From: a bacterium
GTDB lineage: Bacteria > Armatimonadota > UBA5829
Assembly: GCA_021373255.1 (NCBI GenBank)
Contig: JAJFTD010000004.1
Coordinates: forward strand, 1 to 48,009
Direction: 5' to 3'
DNA: 48,009 nucleotides
The position numbers were made by a program, and so were the translations under genes. Below are positions 16,255 to 25,224 of the stretch, in pieces (positions within the stretch are counted from its first letter, which is position 1; each line of letters starts with the position of its first letter). The notes under the pieces were generated by a model. It was not told the origin of the DNA. It searched no databases and saw nothing but the letters and a program-made list of their open reading frames with translations.

Positions 16255-17472
16255 TTACTCATAGCGAAGTGCTTCTATCGGGTCCAGGCTGGCAGCTTGG
16301 CGGGCCGGGTAGAGACCGAAAAATATGCCTACAAGCGCGGCGAATGAGAATGATAGAAGTATCGATTGTAATGAAACACTGGTCTGCCAGCCTGTCAGGC
16401 TGGCTACTCCCATTGAACTCAGGACACCGGCGATAATCCCCACTGCACCACCAAGAAGTGAAAGGACCAGGCTCTCTACTAGAAACTGAAGGAGTATGTC
16501 ACGCCTGCGAGCTCCCAGCGCTTTTCTGATGCCTATCTCGCGAGTACGTTCAGTGACCGATACCAGCATAATATTCATAATTCCTATACCGCCTACCATC
16601 AGCGAAACGCTGGCGATTCCTGCGAGAAGAAGGGTAAATGTCCGGCTTGTCTCATCGGCCATTTCCATAAACTCGGCCTGGTTGCGAATCATAAAGTCAG
16701 CATCCTGGCCCTCTGGGATTCTGTGGCGTTTTCGTAGAAGCGCATCTATCTCCGTGCTCGCTTGTTGGAGCATATCCATCGACTTAGCCTGCACACTAAT
16801 GTTGCGCACATATTGTATCCCAAATATGCGGCGCATTGCCGTGCTTACGGGGATAAATATCTGATCATCCGGGTCTGAAAACCCGCCGGTAGCGCCCTTG
16901 GATGTCATAATGCCTACTACGTCGAACTTGGACCCGTTGATGCGTATGGATCTACCCACTGGCGAAGCCTGGCCGAACAGGTTGGCTGCGGTGGTTGGAC
17001 CTATCGCAGCGACTTTCTTGGAACCTTTGACATCCTGATCCGAGAAGAACTTGCCCTCCTGCACAGAATAATTGCGCACTGGGAGATAATCAGGAGTTGT
17101 GCCGAAGATGGTCGTGTTGGTATTTTGGTTCATGTATTTTACCTGCAGATTCCCACGAACCTCAGGCACAGCTCTCGTGACCGATGGGCATTTAGTAGCT
17201 ATTGCTTCAACATCTTCCAAAGTCAGGGTTTGACTGCTCCCGAATCCGCCCATAACAGCGCCACTTCTCGATTGCCCGGGCATGATTATCAGCACGTTTG
17301 TGCCCATCTGCTGGATGCGCTGCAGCGTCTGCTGGCGTGCTCCCTGGGCTATTGCGAGCATTGCAATGACTGCTCCAACGCCGATGATGACGCCGAGCAT
17401 AGTGAGCACAGCTCGCATTTTGTTTGCGACCAGGCCCTCGATTCCAACTTCAATACTCTCCCGCAGGTTCAT
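16255..17472 (-). CDS. macB: MacB-type ABC transporter permease
   Basis: The 405-residue inner-membrane subunit has an N-terminal helix at about 18-43 ([21 protein letters not shown]). A periplasmic MacB_PCD domain covers about 45-270. A C-terminal FtsX domain with three helices holds [16 protein letters not shown], the coupling region that contacts the ATPase. In E. coli MacB the ATPase and permease are one chain; here they are split, as in many phyla. MacB systems work as mechanotransmitters with MacA and TolC to expel periplasmic substrates such as macrolides, peptides or siderophores. It overlaps the ATPase gene by 4 nt (ATGA) and has AGGAGG 6 nt before the ATG. Substrate unknown. Confidence 0.88.
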   Translation of the reverse strand: MNLRESIEVGIEGLVANKMRAVLTMLGVIIGVGAVIAMLAIAQGARQQTLQRIQQMGTNVLIIMPGQSRSGAVMGGFGSSQTLTLEDVEAIATKCPSVTRAVPEVRGNLQVKYMNQNTNTTIFGTTPDYLPVRNYSVQEGKFFSDQDVKGSKKVAAIGPTTAANLFGQASPVGRSIRINGSKFDVVGIMTSKGATGGFSDPDDQIFIPVSTAMRRIFGIQYVRNISVQAKSMDMLQQASTEIDALLRKRHRIPEGQDADFMIRNQAEFMEMADETSRTFTLLLAGIASVSLMVGGIGIMNIMLVSVTERTREIGIRKALGARRRDILLQFLVESLVLSLLGGAVGIIAGVLSSMGVASLTGWQTSVSLQSILLSFSFAALVGIFFGLYPARQAASLDPIEALRYE

Positions 17473-18197
17473 TCTTGTTCCTCCTGCGGTAAGTTTTTCA
17501 ACAGCACCCGGGCGTCCAGGGGGTTCTTTACCCGTTGATCAGAAACCACATGTCCATCTCGAAAACGTATCACGCGCTGTGCGTGTTCTGCGACATCCTC
17601 TTCGTGTGTGACCATTACCACGGTCTTCCCTTCAGCGTGCAGTTCCTGGAACAGGACAAGTATCTCCTCACTCGTCCTGGTATCGAGGTTACCTGTCGGT
17701 TCATCACCCAGGATCAACAGCGGATCATTCACCAACGCTCGCGCAATCGCGACCCGCTGCTGCTGGCCGCCGGAGAGTTCATTGGGCTTGTGATTTATCC
17801 TTTCGCTCAACCCCACCCTCTTAAGCGCGGTAATTGCCTTTTCTTCAGCATCCACAGCGTTGGGATTGTACATCAGTGGAAGCATGACCTGGCGATAAGC
17901 GGGCCGCCTTGGGATGAGGTTATAGGTCTGGAAGACGAACCCTATCCTGCGGTTCCGCACATCGGCGAGTTCATCTTCGTCCATAGTCGAAACATCCTCG
18001 TCAGCGAGCATATATCGCCCTTCACTCGGCTGGTCCAGGCACCCGATGATGTTCATAAACGTCGACTTCCCCGAGCCCGATGGGCCCATTATTGCTACAA
18101 ACTCGCCGGTTTCGATAGTAAGCGACACCCCTCGCAAAGCGTGGACGGAGATGCCGCCCATGTTGTAGCGTTTATGTAAATTATCGACGGTGATCAT
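17469..18197 (-). CDS. MacB-type ABC transporter ATP-binding subunit
   Basis: The 242-residue ATPase of the LolD/MacB group has Walker [10 protein letters not shown] at 38-46, the signature LSGGQQQ at 141-147, Walker B LILGDE with catalytic E166, and the H-loop histidine in VTHEED. It would power the adjacent permease, which begins inside its stop codon. The gap to the upstream MacA-like gene is 21 nt, so the two are co-transcribed. Confidence 0.93.
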   Translation of the reverse strand: MITVDNLHKRYNMGGISVHALRGVSLTIETGEFVAIMGPSGSGKSTFMNIIGCLDQPSEGRYMLADEDVSTMDEDELADVRNRRIGFVFQTYNLIPRRPAYRQVMLPLMYNPNAVDAEEKAITALKRVGLSERINHKPNELSGGQQQRVAIARALVNDPLLILGDEPTGNLDTRTSEEILVLFQELHAEGKTVVMVTHEEDVAEHAQRVIRFRDGHVVSDQRVKNPLDARVLLKNLPQEEQE

Positions 18198-18218
18198 TGA
18201 TGATTTGTCCTTATCACA

Positions 18219-19928
18219 CTACATTCCGCGGCGCATACCGCCGCCCATACCGCCCATGCCGCCACCCGGCGCGCCTGAACGGCCCTGGGTTCCACCATTC
18301 GCTTGACCTGTGCCCATCGGCTCGATCACGGCTGTGACTACTTTCTGGCCTCTCTTTATGCCGCTGATGATCTCCGTGTAGTCCTTACCGACCAACCCGG
18401 CTTCTACTCTGCGCTCGATCTGCTTATCACCCTGAAGTATGGTCACGGTGCTGCCGTTGTCGGATTCTTTCACGGCCTCGTTAGGCACCATCAGCACATC
18501 GTCTCTACGACCGGTGACGAAATCGCATGTGACATTCATCCCAGGCTTGAGCCGCTGGTCGGGAAGTTCGACTTCCACGGTGACAGGTATGGTCGTGACA
18601 TTCTGGTCGACAATCGATTGGGGAGCTATCTTGGTTACTTTCCCGGTAAAGAGTTCGTCGGGGTAGGCTTCGACTGTAATATCAACTTCTTGACCGGTTT
18701 CGATCTGGCCGATATCGGTCTCATCGACATTCACCAGAGCATTCATGCGGCTCACATCGGCAATATCGACTATTGCGACACCGGAACCCGTCCCAGAGAA
18801 CGAGGAGCGGCCTGCGGTAACAATGGAGCCCTCTTCCACATACTTCTTAGTAACAATGCCCGCCCTCGGGGCGACGACAGTGGTGTAACCGAGCTGGGTC
18901 TGTGCGTTGCGGAATGCTGCCTGCGAACGCTTAACCTGCGCATTTGCCTGCACGATGTCGCCGGCTTTGATGCGATCCTGGCGATTAGATGCTATGGCGG
19001 AGCGAAGTGCTGCCTCAGCTTGTCTTACAGCGGCCTTAGCCGATACGACTTCTTGCTGTTTGATCTTGTCCTGCACCTGGTTTGCCAAAGCGTTATCGAG
19101 TTCGGCTTTCGCCTGCTCCGCACGTGCCTGCGCGGAGGCTGTGTCCTGGTCAGTCTCGTCTTTGATGGTATCTAGCTTTTTTCGGGCTGAATCGAGCTGC
19201 GCTTTGGCTGTGCTATACTTCTCTTCAGCCGCATCCACCTGGCTCTGGGCTACAAATTCCTTCGCAAGTAAGCCCTTATAACGCTTGAGGTCTTTCTCGG
19301 CTGTATTAAAACTTCCTTTAGCCTGATCATATGCAGCCTGCGCGGAGGCGTGCTTTTGAGGGACAAGCGCAGACTTATTCTGTGCAATGGCGGCCTGCGC
19401 GGCGCGGTAATTATTTCGAGCCTGCTTCACTGCCGCCTGAGTGAGCGCGGGCTGCACCCTGGCCTGCTCCTGCGCCTGGGCAAGTTTTGTCCTGGCCGCA
19501 GTTAAGGCCTGCTGAGCGGAATCTATCTGAGCCCCATTCTGCACGTGCTGCATTGAAAGCTGCTGCTGGGCCTGGTCAACTTTGGATACCGCTGCCGCAA
19601 GGTCAGCCTGCGACTGATCGAATGTGGTTTGCGAGTCGGTTGGATCTATGCGGGCGATGAGTTGTCCGGCTTTAACTTTGTCGCCTTCATCTACTGCAAG
19701 TTTTACAACTTGGCCGCCGACATTGGACTTAACCTCAACCGTGGTTAATGGCTGCAATATACCATTGGCTGATACGGTGGCGGTAACAGTGCCCCGGTCG
19801 GCTTTTTCTGTCCTTATGATCGGCTTCTGCGTACCGGACTGCTGATGCCTGATCACAATCACGATCAACACCAGGATCAACGCTGCCGCTATATAATGAT
19901 ACCTAGGTCGTCTCTTTTTTGCTCGCAT
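18219..19928 (-). CDS. macA: MacA/HlyD-family periplasmic adaptor with long coiled coil and Met/Gly-rich tail
   Basis: The 569-residue adaptor links the MacB pump to the TolC channel. It starts with a basic stretch and one membrane anchor (about 11-27, IAAALILVLIVIVI). A biotinyl-lipoyl half follows (VGGQVVKLAVDEGDKVKAGQ), then a very long Ala/Gln-rich coiled coil (about 100-340), the second lipoyl half (VVAPRAGIVTKKYVEEGS) and beta-barrel domains. The C-terminus is a low-complexity tail, GGGMGGMGGGMRRGM. The coiled coil is longer than in E. coli MacA (371 residues in total). The start at 19928 is set by AGGGAGGA 5 nt upstream. It overlaps tolC by 26 nt. Confidence 0.88.
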   Translation of the reverse strand: MRAKKRRPRYHYIAAALILVLIVIVIRHQQSGTQKPIIRTEKADRGTVTATVSANGILQPLTTVEVKSNVGGQVVKLAVDEGDKVKAGQLIARIDPTDSQTTFDQSQADLAAAVSKVDQAQQQLSMQHVQNGAQIDSAQQALTAARTKLAQAQEQARVQPALTQAAVKQARNNYRAAQAAIAQNKSALVPQKHASAQAAYDQAKGSFNTAEKDLKRYKGLLAKEFVAQSQVDAAEEKYSTAKAQLDSARKKLDTIKDETDQDTASAQARAEQAKAELDNALANQVQDKIKQQEVVSAKAAVRQAEAALRSAIASNRQDRIKAGDIVQANAQVKRSQAAFRNAQTQLGYTTVVAPRAGIVTKKYVEEGSIVTAGRSSFSGTGSGVAIVDIADVSRMNALVNVDETDIGQIETGQEVDITVEAYPDELFTGKVTKIAPQSIVDQNVTTIPVTVEVELPDQRLKPGMNVTCDFVTGRRDDVLMVPNEAVKESDNGSTVTILQGDKQIERRVEAGLVGKDYTEIISGIKRGQKVVTAVIEPMGTGQANGGTQGRSGAPGGGMGGMGGGMRRGM

Positions 19929-21210
19929 CTGGTCCTCCCTGCTTACCGACTGCATATTCCAACTGCGCCGCAGCCACGTAATAATCGTATCGGGCTTCTA
20001 CCTCGTTGGTCTGCGCAGTTATCAATTGCAGTTCCGCGTTCAACAAGTCCAGGGTAATACCGAGGCCCTGGTTGTATCTGTCTATTTGGGCTTCGTTATT
20101 CTTCTGAGCAGCCGCCAAACCGATCTCACTGGCAGCGAGCCGCTCCTTGGCACTGGTGAGGTTTAAGTAGGCCTCTTCCACCTGGACTTCGATGTCCTTA
20201 TAGACTTGTTTCTGCTGCTGCTCTGCGCTGACTTGGAGTGCGCGAGCTTCTTTGTAGGCAGCCTTATTGGCGCCGCCATTGAAAATGTCGAATACAATTC
20301 CGCCCACGACCTGTGTGCCACTGGTGGTGAACCCGCCGGCTATCTCCCGCTGATATTGCCCGGAAATTACAGGCCTTGGGTAAAGGTTGATCCGAGCGCT
20401 TCTCACTGATGCCTTGGCGGCTCCCAACCCAGCCGTGGTTTCTTTAATATCAGGACGATCTTTTGACGCTGACGCCTGATATATTTCCAGCGGCTGTATG
20501 TCCATCTCAGGCGCACTGCCAATGTCCTGCACATCAAATTTTTGACTTGGAGATACACCCATTGCGTTCTGCAACTGAAGCGCTGCATTGCGCACGGCAT
20601 TTTTAGCTGACAACAGATTGACCTGAGCGTTAGCCAACTGCGACTCTACAGGCAGTACATCTACCGCAGCCGCGTCTCCGAGTTCAGCCCGAGCCTTAAT
20701 CTGGTCTCGCAAGCCTCCGGTGTATTTCACATTGGCATCCGCAACATCCGCCAGATGCTTGGCACGAAGGACCTCATAGTAGGCTTTGGTCACATCGTAG
20801 GTCACACTCTGGGTGGTACGCGACAGTTTTGCGTTATTCTCTACCACACCATAACGGGCACTGCTGGCGGTGGCTTCACGCAGTCCACCGTCGAACAGAT
20901 TTTGCGTCACATTGAATGCCGTGCCGTTCGTAACTTTATTGAGCACTCCTTGAGAGCCGATATGAAACGCATTGTTTTGAATGGATAGCTGTGGAAAATA
21001 TGTGCTCTTTGCCTGGATTGACCGGCTTTTAGCCGCGATAACATTATTTTTACCAACGAGAATATCAAGCTGGTTTTGCATCGCGATTCCAATGCACTGC
21101 TCCAGCGAAAGGGGCGCAGTTTGCTGAGTTTCATCAGCCTGAGCCCATGACGTCGCGCCGCACATCACGAGGCTCGCGATGAGGAATATTTGAAGATACC
21201 TTTGTAGCAT
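19903..21210 (-). CDS. tolC: TolC-family outer-membrane efflux channel
   Basis: The ~435-residue protein has a signal peptide (MLQRYLQIFLIASLVMCG, cleavage near ATSWAQA), then two OEP repeats rich in Ala, Gln and Asn. Typical segments are YDVTKAYYEVLRAKHLADVA in the first half and VEEAYLNLTSAKERLAASE in the second. It would form the trimeric outer-membrane duct for the MacA/MacB proteins encoded next, and is direct evidence for an outer membrane. I chose the ATG at 21210, with GGAG 6 nt upstream and immediately before the signal peptide, over an upstream start at 21252. Confidence 0.9.
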   Translation of the reverse strand: MLQRYLQIFLIASLVMCGATSWAQADETQQTAPLSLEQCIGIAMQNQLDILVGKNNVIAAKSRSIQAKSTYFPQLSIQNNAFHIGSQGVLNKVTNGTAFNVTQNLFDGGLREATASSARYGVVENNAKLSRTTQSVTYDVTKAYYEVLRAKHLADVADANVKYTGGLRDQIKARAELGDAAAVDVLPVESQLANAQVNLLSAKNAVRNAALQLQNAMGVSPSQKFDVQDIGSAPEMDIQPLEIYQASASKDRPDIKETTAGLGAAKASVRSARINLYPRPVISGQYQREIAGGFTTSGTQVVGGIVFDIFNGGANKAAYKEARALQVSAEQQQKQVYKDIEVQVEEAYLNLTSAKERLAASEIGLAAAQKNNEAQIDRYNQGLGITLDLLNAELQLITAQTNEVEARYDYYVAAAQLEYAVGKQGGPDASKKETT

Positions 21211-21303
21211 TTCCGCTCCACTGCAATTTATGAGTATAGGGGGTGTGAACACCGCAGGTCGCGTGCGGGATAACCTCCGCGGCCTGCGCGTAAAATTCTT
21301 ACA

Positions 21304-21927
21304 TTATTTGGCGGACTTGACCGTCTTAGTGGCTTTATTGGCTTGCTTAGCGGGCTTAGATTTATTTTCAAGACCTGAGAAAAACTCGTTCCAACGCTTT
21401 GAACGCCTGGTTGACCACTCATCTTTCGACTTCGGGTTATTGTAGAAAGGATTAAAGTTGTTCATGGCGCTTGGGTCCATCTTCATCATCGGACGGCGCT
21501 GCCCCTGTTGTGCATCTCCCGACGGTCTGAATCCGCCGCCAGGCATCTGACCACCACCCATTCGCTGACCACCACCGGGCCGAGGTTTGATGCGAGACAT
21601 TGCATTAAGCTGATCGACTGTAAAGATCGGCTTCAAATTCTTTAGGGCCTGCTTCGCTTCTTCCTGAGTTAGTTTTGGCTTTTTGCGGAGAGGTTTCAGC
21701 ACTTTAAGAACACGCTTGGCCTGATCCGGTTTCAGCGAATACTTGGCATCCTTATCGATCATGCCGATGTGATTAACGGTTTGCATTAGTTGAAATGTAT
21801 ATTTGTGCTTCTCTCTGAACGCACTAAACGCTCCTCTGTTGCCCGGCCCCTGTGCAAGACACATACCCGCTGTGAGTAAAACAAGAAGTGCCGGTAGTAT
21901 TGTCTTTCCGATCAATCGCATTGTCAT
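21304..21927 (-). CDS. exported Lys/Met/Gly-rich small protein (CpxP/Spy-like in outline)
   Basis: The 207-residue protein has a signal peptide (residues 1-25, ending AGMCLAQG). A helical basic region contains a motif like the LTxxQ repeats of CpxP/Spy proteins (LKPDQAKRVLKVL, then LTQEEAKQALKNL and FTVDQLNAM). The middle is Gly/Met-rich (RMGGGQMPGGGF, RRPMMKMDPSAM), and the tail is Lys-rich. CpxP/Spy proteins are periplasmic chaperones or metal-stress sensors; that assignment is inference from the helical pattern. GGAGGAT sits 5 nt before the ATG. It is co-directional with the efflux genes, between tolC and the STN-domain gene. Confidence 0.6.
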   Translation of the reverse strand: MTMRLIGKTILPALLVLLTAGMCLAQGPGNRGAFSAFREKHKYTFQLMQTVNHIGMIDKDAKYSLKPDQAKRVLKVLKPLRKKPKLTQEEAKQALKNLKPIFTVDQLNAMSRIKPRPGGGQRMGGGQMPGGGFRPSGDAQQGQRRPMMKMDPSAMNNFNPFYNNPKSKDEWSTRRSKRWNEFFSGLENKSKPAKQANKATKTVKSAK

Positions 21928-21952
21928 TTATCCTCCATAATTCCAGAAGTCT

Positions 21953-22765
21953 CTACTGCTGCTGGCGCTGGTGCTGGCCACGTCCGCCGCCGCCACCCGG
22001 CCAGCCCCGTCCCTCAGGCATAAGGCCTTGCTCGCGCATGGACTGGAAGGTGTCTCTCATCATTTGCTGATATTGCGCACGCGTCTGCTGATCCATGCTG
22101 CGCCGAGCGTTCATCTGGGCGAGCATCATATCCTGCCTCGCCTCAGGGGTCATGCTCATCATAGACAGCATTTCCTGCTGCATAGCCGCAGTGCGCTCTT
22201 CCGGCGTCATCTTGGCAAGAAGCTCCATGCGCTCCTGTTGAATGGCTTGAATGCGCTTGTTAAGGTCCTTATCATCAGTCTTGGCGGTCTCGTCCTTGGG
22301 CTTGGAAATCAGATATACAACAGACATTCCGAGCTTATCAGGATCGACTGATGGGGAAGCAGAATTTTGTTCGATGAACACTTTCTGCTTGCCGGTGGCG
22401 GAATCGCAGACAATAATCGGGCTGCCACTAACAGCGGTAACTGCTTCTGCACGGGCTTTGATCTGCTCGATCGTAGGCTTCTGCTCAGCCTTAGTTGGAA
22501 TATATAGCTTCTGCCATACCAAAGTGTTCGACTTTGTAATGGTATCCAACAGCTTTTCCATCTCAATGGATGCGAAGTGGCCTGTCACAGTGCCCTTTAT
22601 ATCTTTATCGCATATGATCTGCACACCGCTCTGTTTTGCAAGATCAGCCACGACCTGTTCTATAGGTGTGTCACTCGCTTCAAGCGCAACCTTGGGGCTC
22701 TCAGCCGCCATGCACGTCAGCGACGTCGCAATCAGCAACACAAGCACAACAGTAATGATACGCAT
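21953..22765 (-). CDS. exported STN-domain protein with Met/Gln-rich C-terminus
   Basis: The 270-residue protein has a signal peptide (MRIITVVLVLLIATSLTCMA). An STN/secretin-type short domain at about 20-90 follows (VALEASDTPIEQVVADLAKQ, then VTGHFASIEMEKLLD), of the kind found in secretins and TonB-dependent transducers. The second half has a helical Met/Gln/Arg-rich segment (MTPEERTAAMQQEMLSMMSM) and a GWPGGGGGRGQ tail. STN domains normally sit at the N-terminus of larger outer-membrane proteins; here it stands in a small periplasmic protein. The start at 22765 has GGTGGAGAG just upstream. As first gene of the efflux operon it may sense or recruit the pump substrate. Confidence 0.6.
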   Translation of the reverse strand: MRIITVVLVLLIATSLTCMAAESPKVALEASDTPIEQVVADLAKQSGVQIICDKDIKGTVTGHFASIEMEKLLDTITKSNTLVWQKLYIPTKAEQKPTIEQIKARAEAVTAVSGSPIIVCDSATGKQKVFIEQNSASPSVDPDKLGMSVVYLISKPKDETAKTDDKDLNKRIQAIQQERMELLAKMTPEERTAAMQQEMLSMMSMTPEARQDMMLAQMNARRSMDQQTRAQYQQMMRDTFQSMREQGLMPEGRGWPGGGGGRGQHQRQQQ

Positions 22766-22910
22766 ATCTCTCCACCTCTTCTTCCTTGATAACATTCGAG
22801 CCAAGCTCCATCTGGCTCCATTTTCCCCATTTTACCGATGCATTCTGAAGAAGTTATGAAGATGAAAAAGAATTAATGCATTTCTGTGGTGGGTATTGTG
22901 TGTATCCCTT

Positions 22911-22945
22911 GCGAATGAATTCGCGGCAACAACAGCACAAAGTCG
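22911..22945. repeat. dispersed GCGAATGAATTCGC repeat, second copy
   Basis: The segment matches 16057-16091 at 31 of 35 positions. Its GGCAACAACAGCACAAAGTC stretch is the exact complement of 16020-16039 in the MITE-like element. A small hairpin (GTCGGCCTTCGCCGAC, 22942-22957) follows. The gap 22766-23069 otherwise holds the two-component promoter. A row of TTCATC/TTCATAAC/TTCTTCAG repeats on the minus strand (about 22846-22872) may be a response-regulator site for the efflux operon. Confidence 0.6.
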
Positions 22946-22986
22946 GCCTTCGCCGACTGCATTCTCAGTCCACGAAGGTGGTCGAA

Positions 22987-23015
22987 TTGACATACGGGAG
23001 GGCTGGAGTTATAGT
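22987..23015 (+). promoter_or_regulatory. near-consensus promoter of the two-component operon
   Basis: A perfect TTGACA (22987-22992), a 17-nt spacer and TATAGT (23010-23015) are seen. The leader to the GTG at 23070 is about 48 nt. Confidence 0.88.
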
Positions 23016-23069
23016 GGACTTAATCGACCTGAGCCAATACCGCCACTATTTATTTAGCAAGGGACAAGC

Positions 23070-23756
23070 GTGAGACTGCTGATTATCGAGGACGAAGAAC
23101 CTATTATAACCGTGGTTAAGAAGGGGATGCAGGAGGAAGGGTTCTGCATCGACACCGCGCGTGATGGCATCAGTGGGCTGCAGGCAGCCATTGAATCCGA
23201 ATACGATGTTATCATCCTGGACATTATGCTCCCTGGGATGGATGGGTGGAGGGTGTGTGAGGAACTGCGCTCGCAGCGTATCAACACACCCATTCTCATG
23301 CTTACCGCTCTGGATACTGTGAGCGACCGTGTGCGCGGGCTTGAGATCGGAGCCGATGACTACCTACCTAAACCGTTCGACTTTTCGGAACTCCTTGCAC
23401 GGGTGCGAGCACTTCACCGGCGCGACAAAGTCCACAAAGAGCGAATCCAGCGCATAGCCCACTTGCAGATCGATACCACGGCACGAACTGTCACCTGCGC
23501 CGGGCAAGATGTTGCTTTAACACCACGCGAGTATTCACTCCTTGAGGCAATGGTACTTAACGAGGGCCGGATACTGAGCCGGGATACCATCCAATATCGG
23601 ATATGGAATGACGATGACAGCTACTCCAACACTGTGGATGTGCACATTGCAACGCTTCGAAAGAAGATCGAGGCAGGCCAGGACGCGAAGTTGATTCATA
23701 CCGTGCATGGGTTGGGTTATGTTTTGAGACGACCGGAGACGGAGGTCCAGCGTTGA
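23070..23756 (+). CDS. OmpR/PhoB-family response regulator
   Basis: The 228-residue regulator has a receiver domain with acidic residues E7-D8, phospho-acceptor D51 (VIILDIMLPGMDGW), T79 and K101 (YLPKPF). A winged-helix DNA-binding domain covers about 128-222 (TPREYSLLEAMVLNEGRILS, then VDVHIATLRKKIE). The start is GTG at 23070, with AAGGGA about 6 nt upstream. It shares 4 nt with the kinase gene and is divergent from the efflux operon. The likely task is to activate that operon, as in CusRS- or CpxRA-type arrangements, but this is inference. Confidence 0.93.
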   Translation: MRLLIIEDEEPIITVVKKGMQEEGFCIDTARDGISGLQAAIESEYDVIILDIMLPGMDGWRVCEELRSQRINTPILMLTALDTVSDRVRGLEIGADDYLPKPFDFSELLARVRALHRRDKVHKERIQRIAHLQIDTTARTVTCAGQDVALTPREYSLLEAMVLNEGRILSRDTIQYRIWNDDDSYSNTVDVHIATLRKKIEAGQDAKLIHTVHGLGYVLRRPETEVQR

Positions 23757-25207
23757 AGATCACATCAATACGCACGCGGCTGACCCTGTGGAATATCTGC
23801 GTGATGGCGTTAATTCTGTTGTTGCTGTCGGTCGCTCTGAGATATTCGATCCAGTCGTACCTAATGTCAGCCGCCGATCATGAACTGGTTCATAGAGCGC
23901 ACCGCACAGCAGGCTTCGCAGCGCGCAACTCGAAAGAGTTCGTTGAAGACTTCCGCAAGATGGCACAAATCCAGCGCGATATGGGGCACAGTGCACATTT
24001 TAAGCGACAGCCATTGCGATTTTCACGAGCGTTTAACCGAGCAGGTCAGCAAACTGACCCATTCGGTGCGATATTGAAGACCAACGAGAAGCCTTGGGAC
24101 CGGAAGTTATTTATACAATCGCTGGTAGGCAAAACCGGGTTCTCAACAATAAAAGTCGATGACGAACTGACCAGGGTTTACTCACAACCACTGTTACGCA
24201 ACGGCGAAATATCCGGTGTGGTTCAGGCAGCCTACCCTCTCACTGAGCTGATGAGGTTTTTGGGTGGGTTCACGGTGGTGTTGGCTGTGTTTTTCCCATT
24301 CGCGCTGCTTACCGCTGGGCTGGGTGGAATGTTCTTGACCACGCGGTGGCTGCGACCGGTGCGTGAGATCACCCACACGGCTGAGGAAATAAGCGCGCGC
24401 GATCTATCTCGACGGCTTGGAATATCAGGAGACGATGAGTTCGCACAGCTCGCCTTGACCTTTAACCGGATGCTCGAGCGGCTGCAAAAAGCGTTCCAGC
24501 AGTTGGAACAGTCGGTGGAACAACAGAAGCGCTTCACAGCGGACGCTTCCCACGAGCTTCGTACACCATTAACCACCATCAAAGCTAACACGAGTCTCGC
24601 ATTGCGGCAGGCGAGGAGCGCCGAGGATTACAAAGAGGCGCTGGCGGCTGCGGACGGCGCAGCGGACGTGATGGACCACCTGATCCGTGACCTGCTATTG
24701 CTGGCAAGATCTGATGACGGTCAGCTTGTAACAGAGTTGGAGGCTGTGCCGGTGTCTGATGTGCTCCGGGAAGCTGTGACTCTGGTTGGTTGGAAAGACG
24801 GTCGGGCGGAAATCAGGGTGGAGATGGAAAATGAGTCGTTATCTGTAACAGGTAATGCTCATCACCTGACCCGGCTGGTTATGAACCTGTTGGACAACGC
24901 ACTGCGGCATACGCCGTCTGATGGGTTGATCACGCTGTCTGCTGCGGCAAACAATGGAGCAATAGTCCTGTGTGTAGCGGACAACGGCGAAGGCATCGCC
25001 CTGGAACACCTAGTGCATCTGGGAGAGCGGTTTTACCGCGTGGATAAATGCCGCGATCGCAAACACGGCGGCACGGGACTGGGCCTGGCAATCTGCCGGA
25101 GCATAGCCGAAGCTCACCATGGCTCGATATCGATAGAGAGCACAATTGGGCAAGGAACAGTTGTGACAGTCACGCTTCCGGAACCGCTGAAAGAATGTGT
25201 TATGTAA
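23753..25207 (+). CDS. membrane sensor histidine kinase
   Basis: The 484-residue kinase has membrane helices at about 11-29 and 170-196, which frame a ~140-residue periplasmic sensor domain. Then come HAMP (197-250), HisKA with FTADASHELRTPL and phospho-acceptor H267, and a HATPase domain with the N box MNLLDNALRHTP, G1 VADNGEG and G2 KHGGTGLGLAI. The layout is the CusS/HeavyN type. The start is a TTG whose last bases make the TGA of the regulator; GGAGGT lies 6 nt upstream, which makes the TTG credible. The sensor domain has no Cys or His cluster that names a ligand. Confidence 0.92.
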   Translation: MKITSIRTRLTLWNICVMALILLLLSVALRYSIQSYLMSAADHELVHRAHRTAGFAARNSKEFVEDFRKMAQIQRDMGHSAHFKRQPLRFSRAFNRAGQQTDPFGAILKTNEKPWDRKLFIQSLVGKTGFSTIKVDDELTRVYSQPLLRNGEISGVVQAAYPLTELMRFLGGFTVVLAVFFPFALLTAGLGGMFLTTRWLRPVREITHTAEEISARDLSRRLGISGDDEFAQLALTFNRMLERLQKAFQQLEQSVEQQKRFTADASHELRTPLTTIKANTSLALRQARSAEDYKEALAAADGAADVMDHLIRDLLLLARSDDGQLVTELEAVPVSDVLREAVTLVGWKDGRAEIRVEMENESLSVTGNAHHLTRLVMNLLDNALRHTPSDGLITLSAAANNGAIVLCVADNGEGIALEHLVHLGERFYRVDKCRDRKHGGTGLGLAICRSIAEAHHGSISIESTIGQGTVVTVTLPEPLKECVM

Positions 25208-25224
25208 ACGGGTTCATGTCGAAA

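Noticed and set aside
22876-23073. 65-codon frame before the response-regulator gene
   Set aside because: It crosses the dispersed repeat and the two-component promoter; no ribosome site is seen.
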